From Candidatus Moraniibacteriota bacterium (lineage in GTDB: Bacteria; Patescibacteriota; Minisyncoccia; Moranbacterales; UBA1568), in NCBI GenBank assembly GCA_018499985.2, contig JAHBAT020000008.1, positions 1 through 61,147 on the forward strand: a stretch of DNA of 61,147 nt, read 5' to 3'. Below the pieces are notes generated by a model that saw only the letters and a list, made by a program, of their open reading frames with translations, did not search any database and was not told the DNA's origin. Made by a program: the position numbers and the translations under genes. This document shows, piece after piece, positions 46,520-55,456 of the stretch; within the stretch, counting starts at the first letter, position 1, and each line of letters opens with the position of its first letter.

Positions 46520-48400
46520 ATGACTGCCAATCAAATCCGCACAGCTTATCTCAATTTTTTTCGCTCACAGGGGCACACACTAGTTCCCTCAGCTCCGTTG
46601 GTACCTGAAAATGATCCCACGACACTGTTTACTGGTTCAGGTATGCAGCCAATTGTGCCATATCTCTTGGGAGCGCCTCATCCAGAAGGTACACGCATTG
46701 CAGATTCACAAAAATGCTTTCGTTCTCAGGACATCGAAGAGGTCGGAGATAACCGCCATACGACTTTTTTTGAAATGCTTGGTAATTGGTCATTTGGGGA
46801 TTACTTCAAGCAAGAGCAGATTGCTTGGATGTGGCACTTTTTGACCGAAGAGCTCAAACTTGATCCAAAGCGTCTTCATTTTACCTGTTTTGTAGGTAAT
46901 GATGACTTAGGTATTCCAAAAGACACTGAGTCAGCTGAACTTTGGCAGAAACTCTTTCGTGACAAGGGTCTAGAGGTTGGTATTGGTGAAAATTCAGAAG
47001 TAGAGGGTATAGGGGAAGGACAGCATATTTTTTACTACAACGAAAAGAAGAACTGGTGGAGTCGAGCTGGCGTACCTGGTAATATGCCCGTGGGGGAGCC
47101 TGGCGGGCCAGACACTGAGATGTTTTGGGATTTTGGCTCAGAAAAAGAGCTTCATGAGGTGTCAGCCTGGAAAGATGAGCCCTGCCATGTAAACTGTGAT
47201 TGCGGTCGCTTCATGGAGATCGGCAACAACGTCTTCATGGAATACAAGCGTATCGAAGGTGGTTTTGAGAAGTTGGCTCAGCAAAATGTCGACTTTGGAG
47301 GCGGACTTGAACGCCTTATGGCAGCCAAGATGGATAATCCTGATATTTTTGTAGGAGATATTTTTGATGCTCTTCGTAGTCACCTAGAGACTCTTTCTTC
47401 TAAAGTATACTCATCCGAAGGTGAGTACACCTATGCTTTCCGTGTCGTGATGGATCATATGCGAGCCAGTGTCTTTCTTATTGCTGATGGCGTACTTCCA
47501 TCGAATACCGACCAGGGGTACGTACTTCGTCGTTTGCTTCGGAGAGCGGTGCGCTATGCCGATGTCCTGGGTATAGATTCAGGTAACCTCTCGAGCTGTG
47601 TCTTGCCACTAGTGACTACCTATCGTGAAAGCTACCCCGTACTTGAAATAAAACAAAATGATATTGCGGGTGTTATCAATGAAGAAGAGAATAAGTTTCG
47701 CGAAACCTTGAGTAAGGGTATGCGTGAGCTTGAAAAAAGAATCACCGATAAAACTCTTTCAGGAAAAGATGCTTTTGATTTGTTTACCACGTATGGTTTT
47801 CCTCTCGAGATGACTCAAGAAATTGCCCTTGAAAAAGGTATCGCTGTAGATGAACTTGAGTACCGAGATGAATTTGAAAAACATAAGGAATTGTCTCGCA
47901 CCGCTAGTGCCGGTAAATTTAAGGGAGGTCTCGCCGACAATAGTGCCAAAGTAACAGCTTTCCACACAGCTACACACCTCATGCTTGCAGCGCTCAGGAA
48001 AGAACTTGGAGAAGATGTGCACCAGGCTGGATCTAACATCACCGAAGAGCGCACTCGTTTTGATTTTACATATGGCCAGAAGGTGTCGCGTGAAATTTTG
48101 GATAAGATAGAGCTTTATGTCAATGCAGCTATGGAAGCAGGCGCTACCGTAGGCACAACAGTTATGCTCAAAGATGAAGCCAAAGCGAACGGTGTAGAGG
48201 GGAGTTTTTGGGAAAAATACCCAGACAATGTGACCGTGTATCAGGTAGTGGGCTCTGATGGTACCATATACTCACAAGAGCTTTGTGGAGGGCCTCATGT
48301 GACTAATACAGAGGAAATAAAGGCTTTTGGACGCTTCCGTATCACCAAAGAAGAGGCTAGCTCTGCTGGAGTGCGCCGTATTAAGGCTATTTTTGAGTAG
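46520..48400 (+). CDS. alaS: Alanyl-tRNA synthetase lacking C-terminal DHHA1 domain
   Basis: TANQIRTAYLNFFRSQGHTLVPSAPLVPENDPTTLFTGSGMQ; FHTATHLMLAALRKELG; ends at ELCGGPHVTNTEEIKAFGRFRITKEEASSAGVRRIKAIFE. Confidence 0.96.
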   Translation: MTANQIRTAYLNFFRSQGHTLVPSAPLVPENDPTTLFTGSGMQPIVPYLLGAPHPEGTRIADSQKCFRSQDIEEVGDNRHTTFFEMLGNWSFGDYFKQEQIAWMWHFLTEELKLDPKRLHFTCFVGNDDLGIPKDTESAELWQKLFRDKGLEVGIGENSEVEGIGEGQHIFYYNEKKNWWSRAGVPGNMPVGEPGGPDTEMFWDFGSEKELHEVSAWKDEPCHVNCDCGRFMEIGNNVFMEYKRIEGGFEKLAQQNVDFGGGLERLMAAKMDNPDIFVGDIFDALRSHLETLSSKVYSSEGEYTYAFRVVMDHMRASVFLIADGVLPSNTDQGYVLRRLLRRAVRYADVLGIDSGNLSSCVLPLVTTYRESYPVLEIKQNDIAGVINEEENKFRETLSKGMRELEKRITDKTLSGKDAFDLFTTYGFPLEMTQEIALEKGIAVDELEYRDEFEKHKELSRTASAGKFKGGLADNSAKVTAFHTATHLMLAALRKELGEDVHQAGSNITEERTRFDFTYGQKVSREILDKIELYVNAAMEAGATVGTTVMLKDEAKANGVEGSFWEKYPDNVTVYQVVGSDGTIYSQELCGGPHVTNTEEIKAFGRFRITKEEASSAGVRRIKAIFE

Positions 48401-48408
48401 GAGGTCTG

Positions 48409-48516
48409 CCCAGTTACAATGTTAGAAAAATTCCCGCACTTGGACCCCGTGTAAGCCGTAGGCGGATAGAAGGTTTATGGTAAGTGGCTCTAAACAAGGT
48501 GTAAATTGTAATTGGG
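48409..48516. repeat. Inverted repeat between alaS and the rplU promoter
   Basis: CCCAGTTACAAT / ATTGTAATTGGG (12 bp with one G-U). Confidence 0.6.
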
Positions 48517-48517
48517 T

Positions 48518-48546
48518 TTGACAGGGAGGCTTATTTAGCGTATACT
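48518..48546 (+). promoter_or_regulatory. Sigma70-type promoter for rplU
   Basis: TTGACA-17-TATACT. Confidence 0.75.
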
Positions 48547-48575
48547 CTGTAAGTATCAATTTCGTATAGATTACT

Positions 48576-48875
48576 ATGATTGCAATCGTAAAAACAGGTG
48601 GAAAACAATACAAAGTAGCCCTTGGAGACAAGATCAAAGTTGAGAAACTTGATGGCGTACAGGGTGACAGCGTGACTCTAGAAACCCTTTTCATCGGTGA
48701 TGAAAAAGAAGTCATGATCGGTGCTCCTACCTTGGAAAAAAGCGTTACCGCTACTATCCTTGATCAAGGAAAGCACAAGAAGGTGCGTGGTATCAAGCAT
48801 AAGCCAAAGAAGCGTTATCTCGTACGCTTTGGTCATCGCCAGCCGTACACTGAACTAGAGATTACTTCCATCTAA
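48576..48875 (+). CDS. rplU: 50S ribosomal protein L21
   Basis: MIAIVKTGGKQYKVALGDKIKVEKL; RGIKHKPKKRYLVRFGHRQPYTELEITSI. Confidence 0.96.
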   Translation: MIAIVKTGGKQYKVALGDKIKVEKLDGVQGDSVTLETLFIGDEKEVMIGAPTLEKSVTATILDQGKHKKVRGIKHKPKKRYLVRFGHRQPYTELEITSI

Positions 48876-48876
48876 T

Positions 48877-48911
48877 AAAAAACCGCCCTTTATCGGGCGG
48901 TCTTTTTTTGT
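48877..48911. terminator. Bidirectional terminator
   Basis: AAAAAACCGCCC-tttatc-GGGCGGTCTTTTTTT. Confidence 0.92.
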
Positions 48912-48924
48912 CTCTTTTTATGCT

Positions 48925-49518
48925 TTAGGCCTGAGTACGATTATCGAGAGCTGAGCGTAAAGTGAGCTCATCGGCATATTCGATATCTCCTCCGGTCGAC
49001 ATACCTCGTCCAATACGGGTAATTTTGATGCCGTATGGCTCAAGTTTCTTTTTGATATACAGTGCTGTGAGATCGCCCTCAGTAGTCGGATTGGTAGCCA
49101 GGATGACCTCTTCTACTTCATCCTCTACGCGATGAAGGAGCTCGGCAATACGAAGATGATTGTTGGTAGCGTTTTTGCTGGTCTCAAGGACTCCACCTAA
49201 GACGTGATAGAGGCCATGATAGCTACCTGTGCGCTCAATAGCTATGACATCGAGAGGCTCTTCTACGAGACAAATAGTACTTCTTTCGCGCTTCCCATCA
49301 GCACAAATAGCACAAAGCTCATCTTCAGTAATATGGAAACATTCTGTGCAGCTACGTAGGTCTTTCAGTTTTTGGAAGCTTGCTGCAAAGTCTTCCAGCT
49401 TAGAGGTGTCTTGCTTGAAGAGATACAGCACAATACGCTCTGCCATTTTTGGACCTACAGAGGGCAAAGATGAAAAGTGTGAAATAAGAGACTGAAAGGA
49501 CTTTGGATAGAGGGCCAT
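48925..49518 (-). CDS. recR: Recombination protein RecR
   Basis: LPSVGPKMAERIVLYLF; C4 zinc finger; ATNPTTEGDLTALYI; GRGMSTGGDIEYADELTL. Confidence 0.97.
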   Translation of the reverse strand: MALYPKSFQSLISHFSSLPSVGPKMAERIVLYLFKQDTSKLEDFAASFQKLKDLRSCTECFHITEDELCAICADGKRERSTICLVEEPLDVIAIERTGSYHGLYHVLGGVLETSKNATNNHLRIAELLHRVEDEVEEVILATNPTTEGDLTALYIKKKLEPYGIKITRIGRGMSTGGDIEYADELTLRSALDNRTQA

Positions 49519-49524
49519 AAAAAA

Positions 49525-50886
49525 CTATGAATGTATTTTTTCGAGTGACTTGAAGGTGGTAGAGTTTTCTTCGAAGTAGAGCTGCACTTTACCGACAGGT
49601 CCATTACGATGCTTGGCGATGATAACGTCGGCAATACCCTTATTTGGAGTATCTGGCTTCACGCGGTCTTCACGGTAGAGGAACATAACCACGTCAGCAT
49701 CCTGCTCGATAGATCCAGATTCACGAAGGTCAGAAAGCTTTGGTATCTGGTCTGGACGAGATTCTACAGCACGAGAAAGCTGTGAAAGGGCAATTACTGG
49801 GATATTAAGTTCACGTGCAAGCTGCTTGAGACCACGGGAAATCTCAGAGATTTCCTGTACGCGGTTGTCCCCACTGCGACTACGACCTTCCATGAGCTGG
49901 AGGTAGTCGACAATGATAAGACCCAGGTTGTGCTCTGCCTGAAGTCGGCGGGCCATGGTACGCATTTCCATGATATTGAGCGATCCAGAGTCATCGATAA
50001 AGATAGGAGCCTGTGCCAAGACACCCATAGCATCAGAAAGACGCTCAAAGTCATTATTTGGCCCTTCGCTTGAGAGTTTGCCGGTACGGAGTCGCCAAAG
50101 GTCTACTCCTGCTTGAGCAGCGAGCATACGGTCTACGAGCTGATCGGCACCCATTTCAAGTGAAAAAATACCCACTGGCACTTTAGAAAAGACACCTACC
50201 TGACGAGCAAGATCAAGGGCAAAAGTAGTCTTACCGACAGATGGACGAGCAGCGAGAATGATAAGGTCTGAATTTTGTAGTCCAGCGAGCATATTGTCTA
50301 GATCGGGGTAGGCTGTAGGGACTCCGCGGAAAGTGTGATCGCTCTTATGAAGCTCATCAATACGATTGAAAGCTGTTTCCAAGATAGATTTAATCGGCAT
50401 GAAGTCTTGCTTCATGTATTTCTGAGAAATAGCAAATAGCTTCTGCTCAGCTACATCGAGGACCTGCTGCACATCCTCACTTTCGTCATAACCCATTTCT
50501 ACAATTTCACTGGCAGCAGAAATAAGGCGGCGTAGGAGGGATTTCTTTTGTACCACCTTGGCATAGTGGACAACGTTTGAAGCAGAAGGGACAGAGTTTA
50601 CAAGCGAAGCCAGGTAGCTTGAGCCACCCATTTTCTCAAGCTTTCCAAGCTCTTCAAGACGGTTGGCAAGTGAAAGGACATCTATAGGCTCACGCTCTTC
50701 ATAGAGCTTAAGCATGACTTCGTAGATGTCGTTGTGATCATTTTTGTAAAAATCACCAACCTTCAAGAGGTCAGCTATCTTGATGACCGAGTCCTTGTCT
50801 AGCATCAAAGAGCCTAAGACGGAGGTCTCTGCTTCAATGTTTTGCGGGGGAACGCGGACATGGTCCTGATTGTTTTGCTTTGCCAT
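49525..50886 (-). CDS. dnaB: Replicative DNA helicase DnaB
   Basis: Start MAKQNNQDHVRVPPQNIEAETSVLGSLM; AARPSVGKTTFALDLARQ; tracked ORF start (51318) over-extends. Confidence 0.96.
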   Translation of the reverse strand: MAKQNNQDHVRVPPQNIEAETSVLGSLMLDKDSVIKIADLLKVGDFYKNDHNDIYEVMLKLYEEREPIDVLSLANRLEELGKLEKMGGSSYLASLVNSVPSASNVVHYAKVVQKKSLLRRLISAASEIVEMGYDESEDVQQVLDVAEQKLFAISQKYMKQDFMPIKSILETAFNRIDELHKSDHTFRGVPTAYPDLDNMLAGLQNSDLIILAARPSVGKTTFALDLARQVGVFSKVPVGIFSLEMGADQLVDRMLAAQAGVDLWRLRTGKLSSEGPNNDFERLSDAMGVLAQAPIFIDDSGSLNIMEMRTMARRLQAEHNLGLIIVDYLQLMEGRSRSGDNRVQEISEISRGLKQLARELNIPVIALSQLSRAVESRPDQIPKLSDLRESGSIEQDADVVMFLYREDRVKPDTPNKGIADVIIAKHRNGPVGKVQLYFEENSTTFKSLEKIHS

Positions 50887-50990
50887 AGAGTTACTTTGAT
50901 ACCCTAGTATAGCGCGTAGCGAGAAATGATTCAATGAGGAGAATTTTGTATAAGTGGGTCCCCCTGGAGGGTCGTTCCCGATGTGAATTA

Positions 50991-51020
50991 TTGACAAAAT
51001 AATAAAAGTATGCTTATATT
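50991..51020 (+). promoter_or_regulatory. Sigma70-type promoter
   Basis: TTGACA-18-TATATT. Confidence 0.6.
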
Positions 51021-51126
51021 GTCTTGGTGAGGAAATGTTTTCAAGGGTCCATCGCAGTGCACAGGAGGTGTCTGCATAACAAAAGTAAGCTTGAACAAGC
51101 GAACTGAAGTTAGAGGACTTAAGACC

Positions 51127-51315
51127 ATGACCCAATTTTCCATTTTTGCCAATCGGCAAACCCTTGGAATCTATTCCTTCACCACCGGTTTCGTACCTTG
51201 TCCGAAGCCCAAAATCAAGAATGAGAGCGATGCTCTCGCGTATGCCCTTTGGCTCGAAAAGCACGGGTACCAACGCGAAGCAGAAGACTTTCTCAACCGC
51301 TACTGTAGCAGGTAG
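51127..51315 (+). CDS. Small hypothetical protein (62 aa), cassette
   Basis: MTQFSIFANRQTLGIYSFTTGFVPCPKPK...; own promoter, terminator at 51317-51354. Confidence 0.65.
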   Translation: MTQFSIFANRQTLGIYSFTTGFVPCPKPKIKNESDALAYALWLEKHGYQREAEDFLNRYCSR

Positions 51316-51316
51316 C

Positions 51317-51354
51317 AAAAAAGGCCAAGTTCCAAACGGGACGAGGCCTTTTTA
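51317..51354 (+). terminator. Rho-independent terminator
   Basis: AAAAAAGGCC...GGCCTTTTT. Confidence 0.75.
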
Positions 51355-51364
51355 CATTCTCATA

Positions 51365-51393
51365 TTGACTTTCTGGCCAAAAAAGATCATAAT
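51365..51393 (+). promoter_or_regulatory. Sigma70-type promoter
   Basis: TTGACT-17-CATAAT. Confidence 0.55.
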
Positions 51394-51441
51394 CATACGT
51401 TGAGTTCTGCTCAACAGGTTTTCTTACCAAGGGGATATCCA

Positions 51442-52083
51442 GTGGAATACCAACCCATTCAGTATCAGATTCGCTTCATCGCTGAGGCTTTTGGTCTCGA
51501 TTCTGAGTCAGCCAATGCATATGTTCGGCACTGGCAAAGTCGGCAAATGTCGATCAATAGCTATGCCAAAGCGCTCTTCGCTGTTCCGGCTCCGTCACGC
51601 TTGGCGGATACCTATGCCAAGGGTGTCAAAAAGGTACTCGATGTTTTTGGACAACATGTACCTTTTGATAATAAGTTCTTCGAGGGTCGCTGGGTAGCCT
51701 ATGAAATTCGTCAATCCGAACAAAGTCAGGCTGCTTGGCAACAGCTTGAAAAAGTTCAGCAAAGCGATATTCTCATCGTTGCCGCTCAGCTGGGCTACCT
51801 TCATGTCAATCAGCACTTGACTCGCGCTCGTCAAAGCTTCCGCGAGGAAGAATTTGAGCTTGGTGTCCTGGCTACGGGATGTATCCTCATGACACATCCT
51901 CACTGGAAGGCAGAAAATCTTCGTTCCTTTGTTGACACGGGGGATGAATGTCTTGATTCTGGCGAAAAAGATCCTAGCCGGATGTTGTCTTTCGCTCGTT
52001 CGACGAACGGCTTTACCCTGGACGCTCGACCGAACGACCTGGGGAGCATCTTTGCTGGCGTAGCCACAGGCTTTCTCTGCTAA
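51442..52083 (+). CDS. Hypothetical protein, cassette
   Basis: Likely GTG start with RBS AAGGGG; own promoter; terminator follows (GACCGAAG..CCTCGGTCTTTTT region). Confidence 0.75.
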   Translation: MEYQPIQYQIRFIAEAFGLDSESANAYVRHWQSRQMSINSYAKALFAVPAPSRLADTYAKGVKKVLDVFGQHVPFDNKFFEGRWVAYEIRQSEQSQAAWQQLEKVQQSDILIVAAQLGYLHVNQHLTRARQSFREEEFELGVLATGCILMTHPHWKAENLRSFVDTGDECLDSGEKDPSRMLSFARSTNGFTLDARPNDLGSIFAGVATGFLC

Positions 52084-52169
52084 GATATATACCTCGCGCT
52101 AATACGTGCCAAAAAAAGACCGAAGTTTGGAATCCTCCAGGCCTCGGTCTTTTTCGTTCTGTAGAGTTT

Positions 52170-53579
52170 TTATTTCTTATTCACTATTTGGCCGGTAGTA
52201 GTATCTTCTACTTTGTACCCCAGGGCACCTATTTCATCACGAAGAGTATCTGAAAGGGCAAAGTCTTTGTCGAGGCGAGCCTGCTTTCTTTTTTCTACAA
52301 GAGCCACTATTTCTTCGGGCAGAGCTTCTTCGTTGCTTTCACGAAGACCGAGGACGGTATAGATAATTTGAAATACTAGTATGAGACGAGCGGTATCGAG
52401 AGATTCTCCTGCATCAAGCTTGGTATTGATAGTTTTACAAAGCTCAAGAATATGAGTAAGCGCTAGGGGAGTATTGAGATCATCCTGAAGCGCCTCGCGT
52501 ATTTTTAGAAGCTCAGCATCACCTCGAAAACCAGCGGCTTGTATACTTGCACGACTGAGTCTTTGACGAGTATTTTCCAGGGTCTCGCGATTTTTCTTAG
52601 CCTGACTGAGTGCATCCCAGGTGAAATTCATCTGACTACGGTAGTGAGCTCCTAGGAAAAGCATGCGCAAATCCATAGCCTCATAGCCTTTTTCTACGAT
52701 ATCTTCAAGGGTGTAGAAGTTGCCTTTGGATTTAGACATTTTTTCACCATCGATAAGCATGTGGCGTACATGAAGAAAAAAACGAGAAAAAAGCTTATCC
52801 GTAGTGCCCTCACTTTGAGCAATTTCGGCTTCATGATGAGGGAAGATGTGGTCTTCGCCTCCAGTATGAATATCCAGAGTATCGCCCAGGTATTCTTGGC
52901 TCATAGCACTACACTCAATATGCCATCCAGGGTAGCCTTCACTCCAAGGCGAAGACCAATGCATGATGTGTCCTTCTGGAGCTTTGAGCCAGAGCGCAAA
53001 ATCCCAAGCATTACGTTTGTCTGGATGCTCTTCAAGGCGAGCCCCAGCCTGTAGGTTTTCCAGTTTATTGCCGGAGAGATTGCCGTAGGTAGAAAAAGTA
53101 GTCACATCGTAGAAGACATTGCCATTAGCTTCATAAGCATGACCTCGCGCAATCAAGGTTTCTATCATGCGAATGATTTCTTGGATATGCTTGGTGGCAC
53201 GTGGAAAATAATGAGCTGGCAGAATATTCATGGCTTTTTCCATGCCATGAAAATAATCCTCGTAGAAGAGGGCTATTTCTAGGGGAGTTTTTTTTTCTTT
53301 GAGTGCCTTGGTAATCATCTTATCTTCACCACTGTCACCCTGGACAAGGTCGTCATTGGTGAGATGACCCACATCAGTGATGTTTTTGATCATGCGTACC
53401 TCATAGCCCTCATCTTCGAGTACACGACGAAGAATATCAGAAAACACATAAGCGCGGATATTGCCTACATGGGCATAATCATAGACAGTCGGTCCACAGA
53501 CATACATCCCAACCTTGCCGGGATTAAGAGGGACAAAAACTTGCTTATTTTTACCAAGAGTATTGTAGAAAACGGCCAT
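52170..53579 (-). CDS. cysS: Cysteinyl-tRNA synthetase
   Basis: MAVFYNTLGKNKQVFVPLNPGKVGMYVCGPTVYDYAHVGN; GWHIECSAMS; KMSKSKGNF. Confidence 0.97.
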   Translation of the reverse strand: MAVFYNTLGKNKQVFVPLNPGKVGMYVCGPTVYDYAHVGNIRAYVFSDILRRVLEDEGYEVRMIKNITDVGHLTNDDLVQGDSGEDKMITKALKEKKTPLEIALFYEDYFHGMEKAMNILPAHYFPRATKHIQEIIRMIETLIARGHAYEANGNVFYDVTTFSTYGNLSGNKLENLQAGARLEEHPDKRNAWDFALWLKAPEGHIMHWSSPWSEGYPGWHIECSAMSQEYLGDTLDIHTGGEDHIFPHHEAEIAQSEGTTDKLFSRFFLHVRHMLIDGEKMSKSKGNFYTLEDIVEKGYEAMDLRMLFLGAHYRSQMNFTWDALSQAKKNRETLENTRQRLSRASIQAAGFRGDAELLKIREALQDDLNTPLALTHILELCKTINTKLDAGESLDTARLILVFQIIYTVLGLRESNEEALPEEIVALVEKRKQARLDKDFALSDTLRDEIGALGYKVEDTTTGQIVNKK

Positions 53580-53601
53580 ACAGGAAAAAAGCTCTTTCGA
53601 A

Positions 53602-54510
53602 TTAAAACCACTGGCGCCAGCGGAAAACAGTAGCGGTAGCGAGAGCGATAACTCCCATGATACCGGCATGAATCCAAAAGGCATGAGGATTATGCCCAAA
53701 AGGAATACTGGCACTTATGGCTAGCATACTGGAGTACGCGCTTACAGGCAACAAGATAGCCGAAAAGACAGTCAGCACCTTCATGGTCATGTTGAGCTTA
53801 TTCGACAAGAGGGAGTTATTGGTCGCTTCGAGTGCTTCGATAGTTTCTTTTTGGCTTTCGAGGATATTCCAAAGACGGATATTGGTACCGATAAGATCCT
53901 GAAAGTATACTTTCATACTACTCGGGATATATGGATAGTCTTTTTGGACAAGAGACTCTATGATAGAGCGCTGTGGCTTGAGGGTACGACGGAAATTCAA
54001 AATGTCACGTTTGAGGACAGAGATTTCTACCACCATCTCTTTTTCTTTTTCAGCAAAGACCTGCTGCTCGATAAAGTCGAGACGTTCCGAGACATGGCGA
54101 AGCTTTGGGAAACAAGAGCGCAAGAGAATCTCAATCACTTGGTACATGAGGTGTGCTGGAGTTTCTTCGAGATGGAGACGTCTTTTGCCTTCACTGCGAC
54201 TGAGATCGGCGTGAAACTTATGAATCTGATAAATGCCGTGACGATGACTCGTGATCAGGTGCGTCTCGGTCAAGATGATATCGAGTTCACCAGCATAGGT
54301 AGCCCGTTGTTCTGTGTCAAAAAGTGGGATGTGAATAGAGAGAAAAAGACAGTTTTCATACTGGACTACTTTGGGCTGATAAGTAGGGGTAAGAAGCTCT
54401 TCTAAGGCCAGGGGATGGATATTGAAGCCTTCCTGGAGGTAAGTGATATCTTCTTGATTGATATCTTCAAAGTCAATCCAGGCTATATTTTTGTGAGAAA
54501 TGATTTTCAT
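53602..54510 (-). CDS. CorA-family transporter-like protein with non-canonical GMN region
   Basis: CorA N-terminal domain and two C-terminal TMs; LLPVSAYSSMLAISASIPFG in place of YGMN. Confidence 0.85.
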   Translation of the reverse strand: MKIISHKNIAWIDFEDINQEDITYLQEGFNIHPLALEELLTPTYQPKVVQYENCLFLSIHIPLFDTEQRATYAGELDIILTETHLITSHRHGIYQIHKFHADLSRSEGKRRLHLEETPAHLMYQVIEILLRSCFPKLRHVSERLDFIEQQVFAEKEKEMVVEISVLKRDILNFRRTLKPQRSIIESLVQKDYPYIPSSMKVYFQDLIGTNIRLWNILESQKETIEALEATNNSLLSNKLNMTMKVLTVFSAILLPVSAYSSMLAISASIPFGHNPHAFWIHAGIMGVIALATATVFRWRQWF

Positions 54511-54559
54511 GCAGCTTTTTTTGTTTTTCTTTCTATCAGTATACCAAGCCTAATTCCGT

Positions 54560-54589
54560 TTGACAAAGCCAAAAGAGGAGCGCTATGCT
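54560..54589 (+). promoter_or_regulatory. Promoter giving a near-leaderless yidD transcript
   Basis: TTGACA-18-TATGCT, GTG start 7 nt downstream. Confidence 0.5.
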
Positions 54590-54595
54590 CTATCT

Positions 54596-54832
54596 GTGAT
54601 TACAAAACTCGTTCTCTTACTTATACGTCTCTACCAGCAAGCGTTGTCTTTTGACCACAGCCGCCTTGGACGTATGTCAGGAATACGTTTTTGTCGTTAT
54701 TATCCTTCTTGTAGCGCTTACACGTATGAAGCTATAGCACGCTATGGCCTTATCCGTGGAGGCAGTATGGGAATTCGTCGCATCCTTAGATGTCATCCAT
54801 GGCATCCGGGTGGGCACGACCCAGTCTCGTAA
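54596..54832 (+). CDS. yidD: Membrane protein insertion efficiency factor YidD
   Basis: [69 protein letters not shown]. Confidence 0.95.
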   Translation: MITKLVLLLIRLYQQALSFDHSRLGRMSGIRFCRYYPSCSAYTYEAIARYGLIRGGSMGIRRILRCHPWHPGGHDPVS

Positions 54833-54867
54833 AATAAAGCAACTTAACAAATGAGGGGAGAAAGTAC

Positions 54868-55110
54868 ATGACTATTTCCTTTGTCCGGAGTCGGCATCGT
54901 CTGACACGTGCAGTGTTGGCAGTGATTGTTTTTGCTCGGATTGAATTCCAGCAAGCGCACACTGTCTTTATCGCTCCGAGAGTTTCGTCTTATGATGATC
55001 CACTCGGTCTCAAGCTTTGGTCTCGCATGAAGAACGCTTGCAAAAGTTTCTGCATGCGTCTTCATCGCCACAATCACGAAAGGTACGAAATAGTTCAACT
55101 GAAGATATAA
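54868..55110 (+). CDS. Small hypothetical protein, Cys/His-rich C-terminus
   Basis: RBS GGGGAGAAAGTAC then ATG; 80 aa. Confidence 0.5.
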   Translation: MTISFVRSRHRLTRAVLAVIVFARIEFQQAHTVFIAPRVSSYDDPLGLKLWSRMKNACKSFCMRLHRHNHERYEIVQLKI

Positions 55111-55225
55111 GTATCCACTGAAGAACCATAAGGGGAAGTACGTGCTTGGTTATCCAGATGTAGGCTACCTTGTTCTGGCTCGGAGTCGGGCTAAGGGCAT
55201 GCAACAAAAAGGAGGTACAGAAATC

Positions 55226-55429
55226 ATGAGAGACACGGATTTTTTGCCGGACCATATCGGAGTAGCTGGAGGACAGCAGTCCGAAAGCCTGGCAAGTATC
55301 GTAGAGGAAGAGCCTGATCGTGGTGTTCATTGCGCTCGCTCGGGCAATCCAATCGAAATTTCTCGGGTCGGAGCTCGAGAGCACTACCAGGCAGACTCGG
55401 CAGAATGCCGAGCTTGCCGCCGCTGCTGA
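55226..55429 (+). CDS. Small hypothetical protein ending CRACRRC
   Basis: Strong RBS AAAGGAGGT before ATG 55226; ambiguous frame (see findings). Confidence 0.4.
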   Translation: MRDTDFLPDHIGVAGGQQSESLASIVEEEPDRGVHCARSGNPIEISRVGAREHYQADSAECRACRRC

Positions 55430-55456
55430 CAACCAACTTCCAGAGGGGAATTCACC

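Noticed and set aside
50892-50960. Possible additional CCC...GGG inverted repeat upstream of dnaB (ACCCTAGTATAG / GTATAAGTGGGT)
   Set aside because: Only 4+4 paired bases separated by mismatches; too weak to include in the family
50887-51318. Tracked N-terminal extension of DnaB
   Set aside because: Overlaps the divergent 51127 cassette; MAKQNNQDHVRVPPQNIEAE at 50886 is the normal DnaB start
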